Notes: generated by a model from the sequence alone, not told the origin. Positions 8,070 through 17,041 are shown, counted from the first letter of the stretch. The stretch: 64,000 nt of DNA from Paracoccus sanguinis (GCF_900106665.1 NZ_FNNA01000001.1:248001-312000), one strand, 5' to 3'. A program made the numbers and translations.

Positions 8070-8100
8070 ACGCGGCTTGTCCAGCGAAAGCCGCGTTCGG
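8070..8100. promoter_or_regulatory. shared 15-nt promoter motif, copy 2, within a 9-bp inverted repeat
   Basis: GAAAGCCGCGTTCGG at 8086-8100 is identical to 2298-2312. Here the half site AAGCCGCGT (8088-8096) is mirrored by ACGCGGCTT at 8070-8078, giving a perfect 9-bp inverted repeat with a 9-nt spacer. That is the geometry of a dimeric regulator site. It lies in the 140-nt divergent gap between GST and pirin. A weak plus-strand promoter (TTGATC at 8121, TAGCGT at 8144) is nearby. The regulator is not identified. Confidence 0.6.
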
Positions 8101-8172
8101 GGGCGCAGAACGCGTTCCGGTTGATCGGTTTGCCGCAGCGGGCTAGCGTCAAGCTAAAAGCAGGAGGAACGC

Positions 8173-9108
8173 ATGAGCTGGAACCCCGCCCTCGCACCCG
8201 CCTGCCCCGACGAGATCGGGGTCGATGCCATCGAGACGCTGATCATCCCGCGCGCCCGCGACCTGGGCGGGTTCGAGGTCAAGCGCGCCCTGCCCGCGCC
8301 GCGGCGCCAGATGGTCGGGCCGTTCATCTTCTTCGACCAGGCCGGCCCCGCAGAGTTTCTGACCGGGCAAGGCATCGACGTGCGCCCGCACCCGCACATC
8401 GGGCTGGGCACCGTCACCTATCTGTACCGCGGCGATTTTCATCACCGCGACAGCATCGGCACCGATCAGGTGATCCTGCCTGGCGCGGTCAACTGGATGG
8501 TGGCCGGCAAGGGCGTGACCCACTCTGAGCGCACGTCGGCCGCGGGCCGCGCGGGGCCCCACAGCCTCTACGGCATCCAGACGTGGATCGCGCTGCCCGA
8601 GGACCGCGAGGACATGGACCCGATCTTCGAGCACCACGGCAAGGACAGTCTGCCGGTGATCGAGGCCGAGGGCGTCCGCGCCAACCTGATCCTCGGCCAC
8701 GCCTACGGCGAGCGCGCGCCCGCGACGCTCTATTCAGAGACCTTCTATCTGGACGTGACGCTTACCCCCGGGGCGCGCTTTCCGCTGCCCGACGACCACG
8801 AGGATCGCGGGCTCTACATCACCGAAGGGTCGGTCCGCATCGCCGGACAGGATTTCGCCGCCGGCCAGATGATGGTGTTCCGCCCCGGCGACAGCATCAC
8901 CGTCGCCGCCGGTGCGCAGGGCGCGCGGCTGATGGCGCTGGGCGGGGCGACGCTGAACGGGCCGCGCCACGTGTGGTGGAACTTCGTGTCGTCCTCGCGC
9001 GAGAAGATCGAGGAAGCCAAGCGCGAATGGCGCGCCGCCGACTGGGGCATGGGGCTCTTCGACCTGCCGACCGGGGACCGGGCAGAGTATATCCCGGCGC
9101 CGGAGTAG
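8173..9108 (+). CDS. pirin family protein (second copy, distinct subfamily)
   Basis: A 311-residue bicupin. The pirin metal ligands are present: RPHPHIGLGTVTYLY gives His73 and His75, and GKGVTHSER gives His117 and Glu119. It keeps the longer C-terminal tail of YhaK/pirin-type proteins and is only distantly similar to the 286-residue pirin at 2407, so it is not a recent duplicate. Start supported by AGGAGG seven nucleotides before the ATG. It stands alone on the plus strand and is divergent from the GST operon. Role in the cassette is inferred: a redox or flavonoid-type dioxygenase function or a regulator partner. Confidence 0.93.
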   Translation: MSWNPALAPACPDEIGVDAIETLIIPRARDLGGFEVKRALPAPRRQMVGPFIFFDQAGPAEFLTGQGIDVRPHPHIGLGTVTYLYRGDFHHRDSIGTDQVILPGAVNWMVAGKGVTHSERTSAAGRAGPHSLYGIQTWIALPEDREDMDPIFEHHGKDSLPVIEAEGVRANLILGHAYGERAPATLYSETFYLDVTLTPGARFPLPDDHEDRGLYITEGSVRIAGQDFAAGQMMVFRPGDSITVAAGAQGARLMALGGATLNGPRHVWWNFVSSSREKIEEAKREWRAADWGMGLFDLPTGDRAEYIPAPE

Positions 9109-9339
9109 CCGCCGGGCGCCTCGGCACCGCCGCCCGCGCGTGCGCGTCGAGGCCGGGCCGACGCGCGCGCCGTGGCCCGTCAGCAACAGCGCGCGTCCGC
9201 AAGGACCGGGCGCTGCCGCTCACCCTTCCCCTCAGGCCCGCCGAGGCTTAGGGTGCCGCGCATGACCTGACATCCGGTCCTTCGATGTAGCCCGGTGCCC
9301 TGCCTTCTGGCGGGGCGTGGCCATATGGAAGGCTCCGCC

Positions 9340-10233
9340 ATGTTCAGGAACTACATCGACCAGCATCGCCTGGTCGGCGCCGTCGACTCCCGGCTCGATG
9401 CCGCCTCCCCTGCCCTTCATCCCCACCGTCCGCAACTGCGCCGCCTGCTGCTCAGCTGGCTTCCCACCATGGCGCTGGGCACCCGCACCATCGCCGAGGG
9501 GCGCGACCCGCAATGGGCCCGCGACCGGTCGAGCCAGGGCGAGCGCCTCTACCGCCTCGGGGCCGAGGGCGAGCTGGCTGCACGACGGCTGGCCAGCGAC
9601 CTTCTCTTCGACGTCGAGCGGCTGGTGATGATCGGCGCCGACGACGCGCACCCGTTTCGCGCCCGCGCGGCGCGGGCGCTGCGGGGGATGCCGCACTGGA
9701 CGGCGCTCACCGACTGGAACGACTGGGAGGGACCGCCGGAAGACCTGTCCCAGCGCCTCGGCCTGTCGCAGATCCTTCTCGCGGCGGACGCGGCGGACCG
9801 GCGGCGCGGCGAGGACGCCCGCCACGCCAGCCCCGCACGGCTCACCGCAGGCCGGCTGACGGGCCGCCGCACGACGACGCTGGGCGAGGTCCTGGCGCTG
9901 GGACGCGAGGCGCGCAACTGCCTGTCGAAGCACGGCGCGGCGCGCGAGAGCATCGCGGCCGGCCACGACGTCTGGGCGCTGCGCGACGGGCCGACGCTGG
10001 TGGCGCTGATCGAGGTCGGTGCGGACGGGGTGGTCCGCCAGCTGCGGGGCCCGCGCAACGGTACGCGCTTCACGGGCTACCTGCTCGACATCGTGCAGTT
10101 CTGCACGGCGGTCGGGTTCAAGGTGGGGATGGGTATCGAGATCAAGCTGGCCGACCTGATGCCCGCGCCGTTGCAGGTGACGGACGACGCCGGGCTCGAC
10201 CTCGCGCGGCTGATCCGTGGGGTGGCCCGCTGA
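9340..10233 (+). CDS. conserved hypothetical protein, faintly PcfJ-like
   Basis: About 297 residues; I do not recognise the family. Start is uncertain: a GTG at 9295 and ATGs at 9325 and 9340 are in frame, and I prefer 9340 because GGAAGG precedes it. It is Arg-rich and soluble with no signal peptide. The most conserved-looking stretch is in the C-terminal third: LGREARNCLSKHG, then HDVWALRDGPTLVALIEV and VRQLRGPRNG. This order (N-C-L motif, then a charged beta-strand pair) loosely recalls the PcfJ-type domain, but that is a weak resemblance. It stands alone after the pirin gene, convergent with the permease gene, with two strong hairpins behind it. Confidence 0.7.
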   Translation: MFRNYIDQHRLVGAVDSRLDAASPALHPHRPQLRRLLLSWLPTMALGTRTIAEGRDPQWARDRSSQGERLYRLGAEGELAARRLASDLLFDVERLVMIGADDAHPFRARAARALRGMPHWTALTDWNDWEGPPEDLSQRLGLSQILLAADAADRRRGEDARHASPARLTAGRLTGRRTTTLGEVLALGREARNCLSKHGAARESIAAGHDVWALRDGPTLVALIEVGADGVVRQLRGPRNGTRFTGYLLDIVQFCTAVGFKVGMGIEIKLADLMPAPLQVTDDAGLDLARLIRGVAR

Positions 10234-10240
10234 CGACGAA

Positions 10241-10308
10241 GCCCCCGCCGCGCGTCCGGGCGCGGCGGGGGCCTCGCAGATCACCGGGGGCGCTCGATGC
10301 GCCCCCGG
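10241..10308. terminator. two tandem hairpins, bidirectional terminator
   Basis: Between the convergent genes ending at 10233 and 10323 lie two perfect stems: 12 bp at 10241-10252/10261-10272 with an 8-nt loop, and 10 bp at 10284-10293/10299-10308 with a TCGAT loop. Both are symmetric, so they can act for either strand. There is no U tract. Confidence 0.65.
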
Positions 10309-10322
10309 GTCGTCCGATGGCG

Positions 10323-11681
10323 TCAGCGGTTCCCGACCGAGAGTTCCGCAGCCTGCCGCCCGCGCAGCAGGGCATAGGCCGCCCCGGCCGCAACGAAGGT
10401 CGCCGGCGCCGAGAAGCTGCCCAGCGCCCCGCCTGCAAGATGCAGGATCAGCCCCAGCACCGACGCCGCGATCCAGGCGCCCAGGCCCGCAGGGTTCACC
10501 GCCGGGGTGTCGCGCAGCCGGAAATGCGTCGCGTCGTGATCGACGCCGCCCCGCCCCTCGGTGACGATATGGACCAGCGCGATGGCGACCCAGGCGACCA
10601 CGAAGATGCCCTGATAGGCCAGCGCCTGCAGGATGTAGTGGAACACGTCGGCCAGCATCAGCACATAGGCGATCACCCCCACCACGCAGGCCCAGACGAC
10701 CTTGGGCAGCCGCAGGCGGAAGGCGGTCTGGGCAAAGCTCTCCATGTTGACGGCGGCGAGATAGTAGTTCGCGGTGTTGATCCGCGTCTGCGAGATCCAG
10801 ACGAAGGCCAGCCCGGCAAAGCCCATCAGCTGGATCAGCGCGAGGACGACCGAGACCTCGGTGACGCCGCCCTCGGTCGGCAGGCTCGCGGCGAGGAAGA
10901 TGCCGACGAGCCCGTTGAGCAGGAAGGCCACGAGGTAGAAGGGCGCGCCGAAGTTGACCTTGGCGTGGTATTCGCGGTCCTCGTCGCGGCCGAAGCGGGC
11001 GTAGTCATAGGTGAACATCATGAGGATCCAGACCCCCATGAAGGCCACGAAGCAGTTCCACCAGCCGGTCGCGGGCGCCCCGCCCGCGGGGCCGAGCTTC
11101 AGCCAGGCATCCGAGTAGCCGTATTTCGAGATCGCCAGCACCACCGCGGACAGAAGCCCGATGAGGTAGAAGGGCAGCAGCACGCCGTTGAACTTGTCGA
11201 GCCAGTTCTGGATCGACCCGAAGATCAGCAGCACCGAATAGACCACGACGATCAGCGCCGCGACCGGATAGGCGATGCCGGCATAGCTCTGCAGCGCCAG
11301 CGCGATCACCGACCCCTCGAACACGGCATAATAGATCGCAGTGGCAAAGAAGATCAGCGTGGCGACCGCCGCCCCCGTCTGCCCCAGCAGGATGCGCGAG
11401 AAGAGCGAGACCGACAGCCCGGTACGGATCGCGTGCCGCACCAGCACCGCGTTGACCGCCGCATAGGCGATCACCGACAGCACCAGCCCGATGATGGCGT
11501 TGACCGAGCCATAGGCCAGCGCCAGCGAGGCCGAGACGACGAGATAGAACATCGCCGAGCAGACCGACCACCAGGCCATGGTCAGCGGCATCCGCCCCAT
11601 GCGCTGATCGGGCGGAACGGGGCGATCGGAAAACTCCAGCCCTTCGGCTGGATCGACAGCGGTTTCGAGACTTCCGGCCAT
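10323..11681 (-). CDS. NCS1-type purine/cytosine/hydantoin permease
   Basis: A 452-residue inner-membrane transporter with about 12 membrane segments. It resembles the cytosine permease/purine branch of NCS1 (Na+- or H+-coupled nucleobase and hydantoin uptake): an N-terminal PPDQRMGRMPLTMAWWSV entry, SRILLGQTGA in helix 3, FTYDYARFG mid-protein and RINTANYYLAAVN in the second half. Start set at the ATG at 11681 with an AGGGAG site rather than 24 codons upstream. It lies downstream of, and on the same strand as, the AraC gene, and next to the hydantoinase-like pair. Uptake of a nucleobase-like or hydantoin-like substrate for HyuAB is a reasonable inference. Confidence 0.88.
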   Translation of the reverse strand: MAGSLETAVDPAEGLEFSDRPVPPDQRMGRMPLTMAWWSVCSAMFYLVVSASLALAYGSVNAIIGLVLSVIAYAAVNAVLVRHAIRTGLSVSLFSRILLGQTGAAVATLIFFATAIYYAVFEGSVIALALQSYAGIAYPVAALIVVVYSVLLIFGSIQNWLDKFNGVLLPFYLIGLLSAVVLAISKYGYSDAWLKLGPAGGAPATGWWNCFVAFMGVWILMMFTYDYARFGRDEDREYHAKVNFGAPFYLVAFLLNGLVGIFLAASLPTEGGVTEVSVVLALIQLMGFAGLAFVWISQTRINTANYYLAAVNMESFAQTAFRLRLPKVVWACVVGVIAYVLMLADVFHYILQALAYQGIFVVAWVAIALVHIVTEGRGGVDHDATHFRLRDTPAVNPAGLGAWIAASVLGLILHLAGGALGSFSAPATFVAAGAAYALLRGRQAAELSVGNR

Positions 11682-11859
11682 ATGCGTGCACTCCCTGCTG
11701 AACGGGCCGCCTTGTCTGCCCGGATGGGGCGCGGCCTCTGGACTGCGGGTCATGGTGGGGCGACCGGATCAGCGCGTCTTGCGCGGGGATGCACGAAGAT
11801 TTGCATCTGCGCGCGCCGCCCCGCGCGCGGCGGTCGGCGGGGCCCGAAGGCCCCGGCCG

Positions 11860-12819
11860 TCAGCCCTCGGACTGGCGCTCGGCGCGGCGGCGCCAATCGC
11901 TCGGGGTCATGCCGAAGCGGGCCCGGAAGAGGCGCGAGAACTGCGCCTGGTCCGAGAACCCGAAGCGATAGGCGATGACCGCCAGCGGTACGGCGCGGGC
12001 GGTGGCGATCTCGTCACGCGCCGCGATCAGCCGCTCGTCGCGGATGAACTGGGACACGGTCGCCTCGGTGTCGCCGAACAGCTCGTGCAGGTAGCGCTTC
12101 GAGATGCCGCAGGCATCGGCCACGAACTCGGGCGAGAGCGCGGGATTGGGCAGGTTCTGCCGGATCACCTGCTCGGCGCGGCGCAGATGCCCGGCGCGGA
12201 CCGAGCTCTGCGCCTCCTCCCCCCCGCCCGCGCGTTCGTCCAGCGCCAGCGCCAGCACCTCGACGATCTGCCGGCCGAGGATGTTGGCCGCGTGCGACTG
12301 GCTGAGCGGCAGGGCCTGCAACTGCCCCATCATCGCGGTGAAGAGCGCGGGCAGCCCCGCGCCCGCATCGATCGCCTGGGCGCAGAACCGGTCCGGGCTG
12401 CGCAGCTTTTCGGACAGCGCGCGCTTGCCCACCTTGAGCACCGCCAGCTCGTTCGGCGCGCCATAGCTGAACCGATAGGGCTCGTCCCCGCGCTCGATGA
12501 TGAAGCCGCCGGGGTTGCAGCGGACGCTGCGCCCGAGCTGGTGGAACTCGACCGCGCTGCGGCGCGGGACGGTGACGAGGTAATCCTCTTCCGTCGTCGA
12601 GGTGATGTGGCGGGTGTGACGCTCGTAATGCAGCGGCTCGGTCTCGAGCCGCGACAGCGACACCGCCCCGATCTGGCGCCGCTCGAGCTGGCCGCAGAAG
12701 CGGTCGGCATCGCGGAACGTCAGGTGCAGGGGAAAATAGGTGTCCGCGATCACCCGCTCCCACTCGGCGGCGCGATGGGCCGGGTTCGTTCCGGCCGTGC
12801 AATAGGCAGTCGACTCCAT
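11860..12819 (-). CDS. AraC family transcriptional regulator
   Basis: A 320-residue regulator. Residues about 25-205 form an AraC_binding_2-type sensor domain (RHTRHITSTTEEDYLVTVP, then FHQLGRSVRCNPGGFIIE). The C-terminal 100 residues hold two helix-turn-helix units: LSPEFVADACGISKRYLHELF and VPLAVIAYRFGFSDQAQFSRLF, ending FGMTPSDWRRR. The start is the ATG at 12819; the open frame continues over the 250-nt divergent gap but without family sequence. It is divergent from the hyuB-like gene and upstream of the permease gene, so it probably controls both in response to their substrate. Confidence 0.92.
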   Translation of the reverse strand: MESTAYCTAGTNPAHRAAEWERVIADTYFPLHLTFRDADRFCGQLERRQIGAVSLSRLETEPLHYERHTRHITSTTEEDYLVTVPRRSAVEFHQLGRSVRCNPGGFIIERGDEPYRFSYGAPNELAVLKVGKRALSEKLRSPDRFCAQAIDAGAGLPALFTAMMGQLQALPLSQSHAANILGRQIVEVLALALDERAGGGEEAQSSVRAGHLRRAEQVIRQNLPNPALSPEFVADACGISKRYLHELFGDTEATVSQFIRDERLIAARDEIATARAVPLAVIAYRFGFSDQAQFSRLFRARFGMTPSDWRRRAERQSEG

Positions 12820-13069
12820 CCGCCATCCCCCAAGCGCGGTGAGACATCGTGCCGCGCCCCCGGTCGCCCGATCAAGAATTTTTCGTGTCGACCGCGGGCT
12901 GGTGCGCGGATCGACAAGAGCGGGCGCGCCCGGCGGCAAATCCGCGCCTTGCATGCACGGATCGTCAAGCAATCGCTCACTTCGCTGCAAGCGCGCCGGA
13001 CACGATCGCGCCAGTCTGGAGGGATCAGAACCGGCGCCCTGCACGCCGGCAGACACGGGAGGAAGCACC

Positions 13070-14818
13070 ATGCCCAGACGCAATGTCGATCCGATCACCC
13101 TGTCGGTGGTCCGCGGCGTCCTTGAGACCACCCAGCGCGAGATGACGCTGACGCTGGAACAGACCGCACGGTCGAGCGTGTTCAACCTCGCGCACGACTA
13201 TTCGACCGCGCTCTTCAACCACACGCCCGAGATGATCCTGCAGGGGCAGGACATCCCGATTCACCTCGGCAGCCTGATTCCGGCGATGAAATCCGTCGCC
13301 AGGTTCTTCGAGGGCGACATCCACGAGGGCGACCTGATCCTGCACAACGACCCGGCCTACGGCGGGTCGCACATCATCGACACCTGCATGTACTACCCGG
13401 TGTTCTACCAGGGCGAGCTGGTGTTCTGGACCGTGTGCAAGGGCCACCTGACCGACATCGGCGGCCCGGTGCCCGCCGGCTACAACCCCAACGCCACCGA
13501 GATCTTTGCCGAGGGCCTGCGCATCCCGCCCGTCAAGCTGTGGGACCGCGGCAAGCCGCGCAAAGACGTGATGAACCTGCTGCTGACCAACATGCGCGCC
13601 CGCCGCGACCAGGAGGGCGACTTCAACGCCCTGATCGGCGCCTGCCAGGTCGGCGCCCGTGCGCTCGTGCGGCTGATGGACAAGTACGGCAAGGACGTGG
13701 TGCAGGACTGCATCGCCGAGCTGCTCGACATGGCCGAGGCGCATATGCGCAAGCTGATCGCCACGGTCCCCGACGGCACCTACACCGGCACCGCGATCCT
13801 CGAGGATGCCGGCCACGGCTTGGGGGATTTCGAGATCACCGCGACCGTGACCATCAAGGGCGACGGCTGCCACATCGAGATCGCCTCGCCCCCGCAGGTG
13901 CCCTATTTCATCAACAGCTACGAGGGGAACAGCCACTCGGGCGTCTATCTGGGCCTGATGATGTTCGCGCAGCTGCCGCCGCCCTACAACGAGGGGCTGT
14001 ATCGCTGCGTGACGACCGACATGGGGCCCAAGGGCACGCTGTGCAACGCGAAGTCCCCCGCCCCGCACATGAATTGCACCACGACCCCGATGGAGACGCT
14101 GACCGACGCCGTGCGCCTCGCCTTTGAACAGGCGGCACCGCAGAAGGTCTCGGCGAGCTGGGGCCACGCCAACGGCTGCAACATCGCCGGCTGGGACACG
14201 CGTCACGACGAGGAGTACGTGACGATGGTACTCGCCTCGATCATCTCGGGCGCCGGCGCCACGGCCAGCCAGGACGGCTGGCACGCCTGCGGGCCGGAGT
14301 GCTGCTTCGGGGCGCTGACCTCGGGCGACATCGAGATGCTGGAACACAGCTACCCGATCATCATCCACCGCTATTCGCTGATGGAGGACTCGGGCGGGGC
14401 CGGCAAGAACCGCGGCGGCTCGGGCACCTGCTGGGAGGTCGAGCCGATGGACAAGCCCATGACGCTGATCACCTTCGGCGAGGGGCGGCGCATCCCGGCG
14501 ATGGGGGCTGCGGGCGCCAAGTCCGACATGATCGCCCCCAAGGTCGGCCGGCTCGAGGTCACGCGCAACGGCGAGACGCAGATCATCACCGAGAACGTGA
14601 TCGAGACGATCCAGCCCGGCGAACGCGCCGCCAACAAGAACCCCGGCGGCGGCGGCTACGGCAACCCGTTCGAGCGCGACATCGCCCGCGTGATCGAGGA
14701 CGTGCGCAACGGCCTCGTCAGCATCGAGGGCGCGCGCCGCGACTACGGCGTGGTCTTCGCCGATCCCGCGACCTTCAAGGTCGATCACGCCGAGACCGAA
14801 CGCCTGCGCGCCGCCTGA
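13070..14818 (+). CDS. hyuB: hydantoinase B/oxoprolinase family protein
   Basis: A 582-residue cytosolic subunit of the HyuB family, in the usual length range. It opens with VDPITLSVVRGVLETTQREM, has HNDPAYGGSHIIDTCMYYP (about residues 101-119) and ends with the family tail LMEDSGGAGKNRGGSGT and NKNPGGGGYGNP. With HyuA it forms an ATP-dependent ring opener (N-methylhydantoin, 5-oxoproline) or, in related complexes, an acetone or acetophenone carboxylase; the substrate cannot be read from the sequence. The ATG at 13070 follows GGGAGGA. The hyuA-like gene follows 90 nt later after a dispersed repeat. Confidence 0.93.
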   Translation: MPRRNVDPITLSVVRGVLETTQREMTLTLEQTARSSVFNLAHDYSTALFNHTPEMILQGQDIPIHLGSLIPAMKSVARFFEGDIHEGDLILHNDPAYGGSHIIDTCMYYPVFYQGELVFWTVCKGHLTDIGGPVPAGYNPNATEIFAEGLRIPPVKLWDRGKPRKDVMNLLLTNMRARRDQEGDFNALIGACQVGARALVRLMDKYGKDVVQDCIAELLDMAEAHMRKLIATVPDGTYTGTAILEDAGHGLGDFEITATVTIKGDGCHIEIASPPQVPYFINSYEGNSHSGVYLGLMMFAQLPPPYNEGLYRCVTTDMGPKGTLCNAKSPAPHMNCTTTPMETLTDAVRLAFEQAAPQKVSASWGHANGCNIAGWDTRHDEEYVTMVLASIISGAGATASQDGWHACGPECCFGALTSGDIEMLEHSYPIIIHRYSLMEDSGGAGKNRGGSGTCWEVEPMDKPMTLITFGEGRRIPAMGAAGAKSDMIAPKVGRLEVTRNGETQIITENVIETIQPGERAANKNPGGGGYGNPFERDIARVIEDVRNGLVSIEGARRDYGVVFADPATFKVDHAETERLRAA

Positions 14819-14838
14819 CCCCGGCCCGTTCTTTCCTG

Positions 14839-14880
14839 CCCCAAATATCCCGCGGGGTCCGGGGGCGCGAAGCCCCCGGT
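14839..14880 (+). repeat. dispersed intergenic repeat with GC hairpin, copy 1
   Basis: CCCCAAATATCCCGCGGG is followed by a hairpin of GGGGGC, loop GCGAA, GCCCCC. The same unit in the same order is at 58011-58060. It sits in the 90-nt gap between hyuB and hyuA. Similar units (AAATA, a CCCGC box, then a GC hairpin) are common between Rhodobacterales genes. Likely a terminator-like or REP-type element. Confidence 0.7.
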
Positions 14881-14908
14881 GGTCCCGCCCGAGACAAGGT
14901 TTGACCCC

Positions 14909-17032
14909 ATGCAGAACCGTTACCGCCTCGGCATCGACGCCGGGGGCACCTTCACCGACTTCATCCTCGCCGACCGCGAGGGCGACCTGCGCATCTTCAA
15001 GGCGCTCTCCACCCCGACGCGCCCGACCGAGGCGATCCGCAACGGCCTCGCCATCATCGAGGAAGAGACCGGCCTCTCGCCGCGCGAGATCGTCTCGAAC
15101 GCCGACCTGTGCATCAACGGCACCACCGTCGGGCTGAACGCGCTGATCACCCACACCGGCGCCAAGACCGGCCTCATCGCGACCAAGGGCCACGAGGACA
15201 GCATCGAGATCCGCCTCGGTCACAAGGAGGACGGCTACCGCTACGACCCGGAATATCCGCCGGCCACGATGCTGGTGCCGCGCTACCTGCGCCGCGGCGT
15301 GCCCGAGCGGGTGCTGTCGAACGGCACCGTGCACACCCCGCTCGACGAGGAAGCCGTGCGCGACGCCTGCCGGCATTTCCTCGCCGAAGGGGTGGAATCG
15401 GTCGCGATCAGCTTCGTCTGGTCGGTCCTGCACCCCGACCATGAGAACCGCGCCGCCGAGATCGTGCGCGAGATGATGCCCGACGTGCGCCTGACCGTCG
15501 GCAGCCAGCTCTACCCGCAGGTGCGCGAGTACACCCGCACCTCGACGGCGATCGTCAACGCCTATCTCGCGCCCATCCTGCAACGCTATGTCGAGGCGAT
15601 CGACGGCTATTTCCAGTCGCTCGGCGCCCGCCACCCGGTGCGCTACTTCCAGTCGAACGGCGGGCTGGCGCTCGGGCGGATCGTCTCGGACCAGTCGGTC
15701 TACGCGATCAACTCGGGTCCGGCCTCAGCCCCGCAGGCGGCGCTCTGGCTGGGCGAGCCGTGGGGGTTCAAGGACATCATCACCGTCGACATGGGCGGCA
15801 CCAGCTTCGACATCACGCTCACCCGTGACGGGCGGGCGAACGTGTCGAAGAACATCGACTTCCTGCGCTACCGGATCGGCATCCCGATGATCCAGGTGGA
15901 AACCCTGGGCGCGGGCGGCGGCTCGATCGGCTGGATCGACGCGATGGGGCTGATGCAGATGGGCCCGCAGTCGGCAGGCTCCGAGCCCGGCCCCGCCTGC
16001 TACGGTCAGGGCGGGACGCGGCCCACGACCACCGACGCGAACCTCGTCCTCGGCTATCTCAGCCCCGAGGGGCTGGTGGGCGGGCGCCTGCCGCTCGACC
16101 TGCAGAAGGCGCGCGAGGCGATCCGCACCCATCTGGCCGAACCGCTGGGGATCAGCATCGAACAGGCCGCCTACGGGATGTTCACCATCGTCAACAACAA
16201 CATGGTGAACGCCATCCGCCGCGTCTCGGTCGAACGCGGCTACGACCCGCGCGACTTCGTGCTGAACTGCGCGGGCGGGGCCACCGGCGCGCACATCACC
16301 GCGCTCGCGCGCGAGATGGGGATCCGCAAGATCCTCGTGTCGAAACTCGCCTCGGGGCTCTGCGCCTTCGGCCAGATCCTGTCGGACGTGAAGTACAACT
16401 ACATGGCCCCCGCCCCGATCCGGCTGGAAGGCGCCAAGGCCGCCGCGCGGCTCGACTCGCTCTTCAACGAGCTCGAGGCCCGCGGCCGCGCCGATCTGGC
16501 CGAGGACGGGTTCGCCGACAAGGACATCACCATCCGCCGCAGCCTCGACATGCGCTACGTCGGGCAGGTCCACGAATGCACCGTCGACGTCGATCCGTTC
16601 GAGGTGAACGAGGCCTCGCTCGACCGGCTCAAGGCCGCCTTCCACGCCCGGCACGAGGAGCTCTATACCTACGCCGAGCCGCAGAGCCCGGTCGAGATCG
16701 TCAACGTCGAAAGCGCGATCACCGGCGGCGTGGACAAGCCCGGCCGCATCACCATCCCCGCGGGCGAGGGCGCGCACGCCGCGCTGGCGGGAACGCGCGA
16801 GATGATCTTCAAGCGCGACGGCCAGGCCCACGAGACCCCCGTCTACGACGGCGCGAAACTGGGCGCGGGCGACCGCGTGACCGGCCCCGCCGTCATCGAG
16901 GAGGTGACGACCACCATCGTGATCGAGCCCGGCTGGTCGGCGGAACTGGACGCCTCGGGCGTCTATATCGTGACGCTGGCGCCGTCCGAGGGCGTCACGG
17001 CCATCGCGCGGATGATCAAGGAAACCGCCTGA
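14909..17032 (+). CDS. hyuA: hydantoinase A/oxoprolinase family protein (ATP-binding subunit)
   Basis: A 707-residue partner of HyuB. It has the actin-like ATPase signatures of the family: YRLGIDAGGTFTDF at the N terminus (phosphate 1 loop), ITVDMGGTSFDITL near residue 290 (phosphate 2), and ETLGAGGGSIGWID shortly after. Length and domain order (Hydant_A_N, hydantoinase A, C-terminal domain) are normal. Residues IRLGHKEDGYRYDPEYPP near 105 recall the carboxylase-like branch as well as N-methylhydantoinases, so the reaction is left open. It follows hyuB by 90 nt, separated by the repeat hairpin, and ends at a strong bidirectional terminator. Confidence 0.93.
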   Translation: MQNRYRLGIDAGGTFTDFILADREGDLRIFKALSTPTRPTEAIRNGLAIIEEETGLSPREIVSNADLCINGTTVGLNALITHTGAKTGLIATKGHEDSIEIRLGHKEDGYRYDPEYPPATMLVPRYLRRGVPERVLSNGTVHTPLDEEAVRDACRHFLAEGVESVAISFVWSVLHPDHENRAAEIVREMMPDVRLTVGSQLYPQVREYTRTSTAIVNAYLAPILQRYVEAIDGYFQSLGARHPVRYFQSNGGLALGRIVSDQSVYAINSGPASAPQAALWLGEPWGFKDIITVDMGGTSFDITLTRDGRANVSKNIDFLRYRIGIPMIQVETLGAGGGSIGWIDAMGLMQMGPQSAGSEPGPACYGQGGTRPTTTDANLVLGYLSPEGLVGGRLPLDLQKAREAIRTHLAEPLGISIEQAAYGMFTIVNNNMVNAIRRVSVERGYDPRDFVLNCAGGATGAHITALAREMGIRKILVSKLASGLCAFGQILSDVKYNYMAPAPIRLEGAKAAARLDSLFNELEARGRADLAEDGFADKDITIRRSLDMRYVGQVHECTVDVDPFEVNEASLDRLKAAFHARHEELYTYAEPQSPVEIVNVESAITGGVDKPGRITIPAGEGAHAALAGTREMIFKRDGQAHETPVYDGAKLGAGDRVTGPAVIEEVTTTIVIEPGWSAELDASGVYIVTLAPSEGVTAIARMIKETA

Positions 17033-17041
17033 ACCCCCGAC

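Noticed and set aside
10241..10308. Tandem hairpins as a small structured RNA or attachment site
   Set aside because: They lie exactly between convergent genes and have no promoter or direct repeat, so a bidirectional terminator explains them.
9513..11978. An 821-codon open frame spanning the orphan gene and the permease gene
   Set aside because: High GC leaves long antisense and out-of-frame ORFs; the composition is Arg/Gly/Pro-rich without any domain, and it crosses two strong hairpins.
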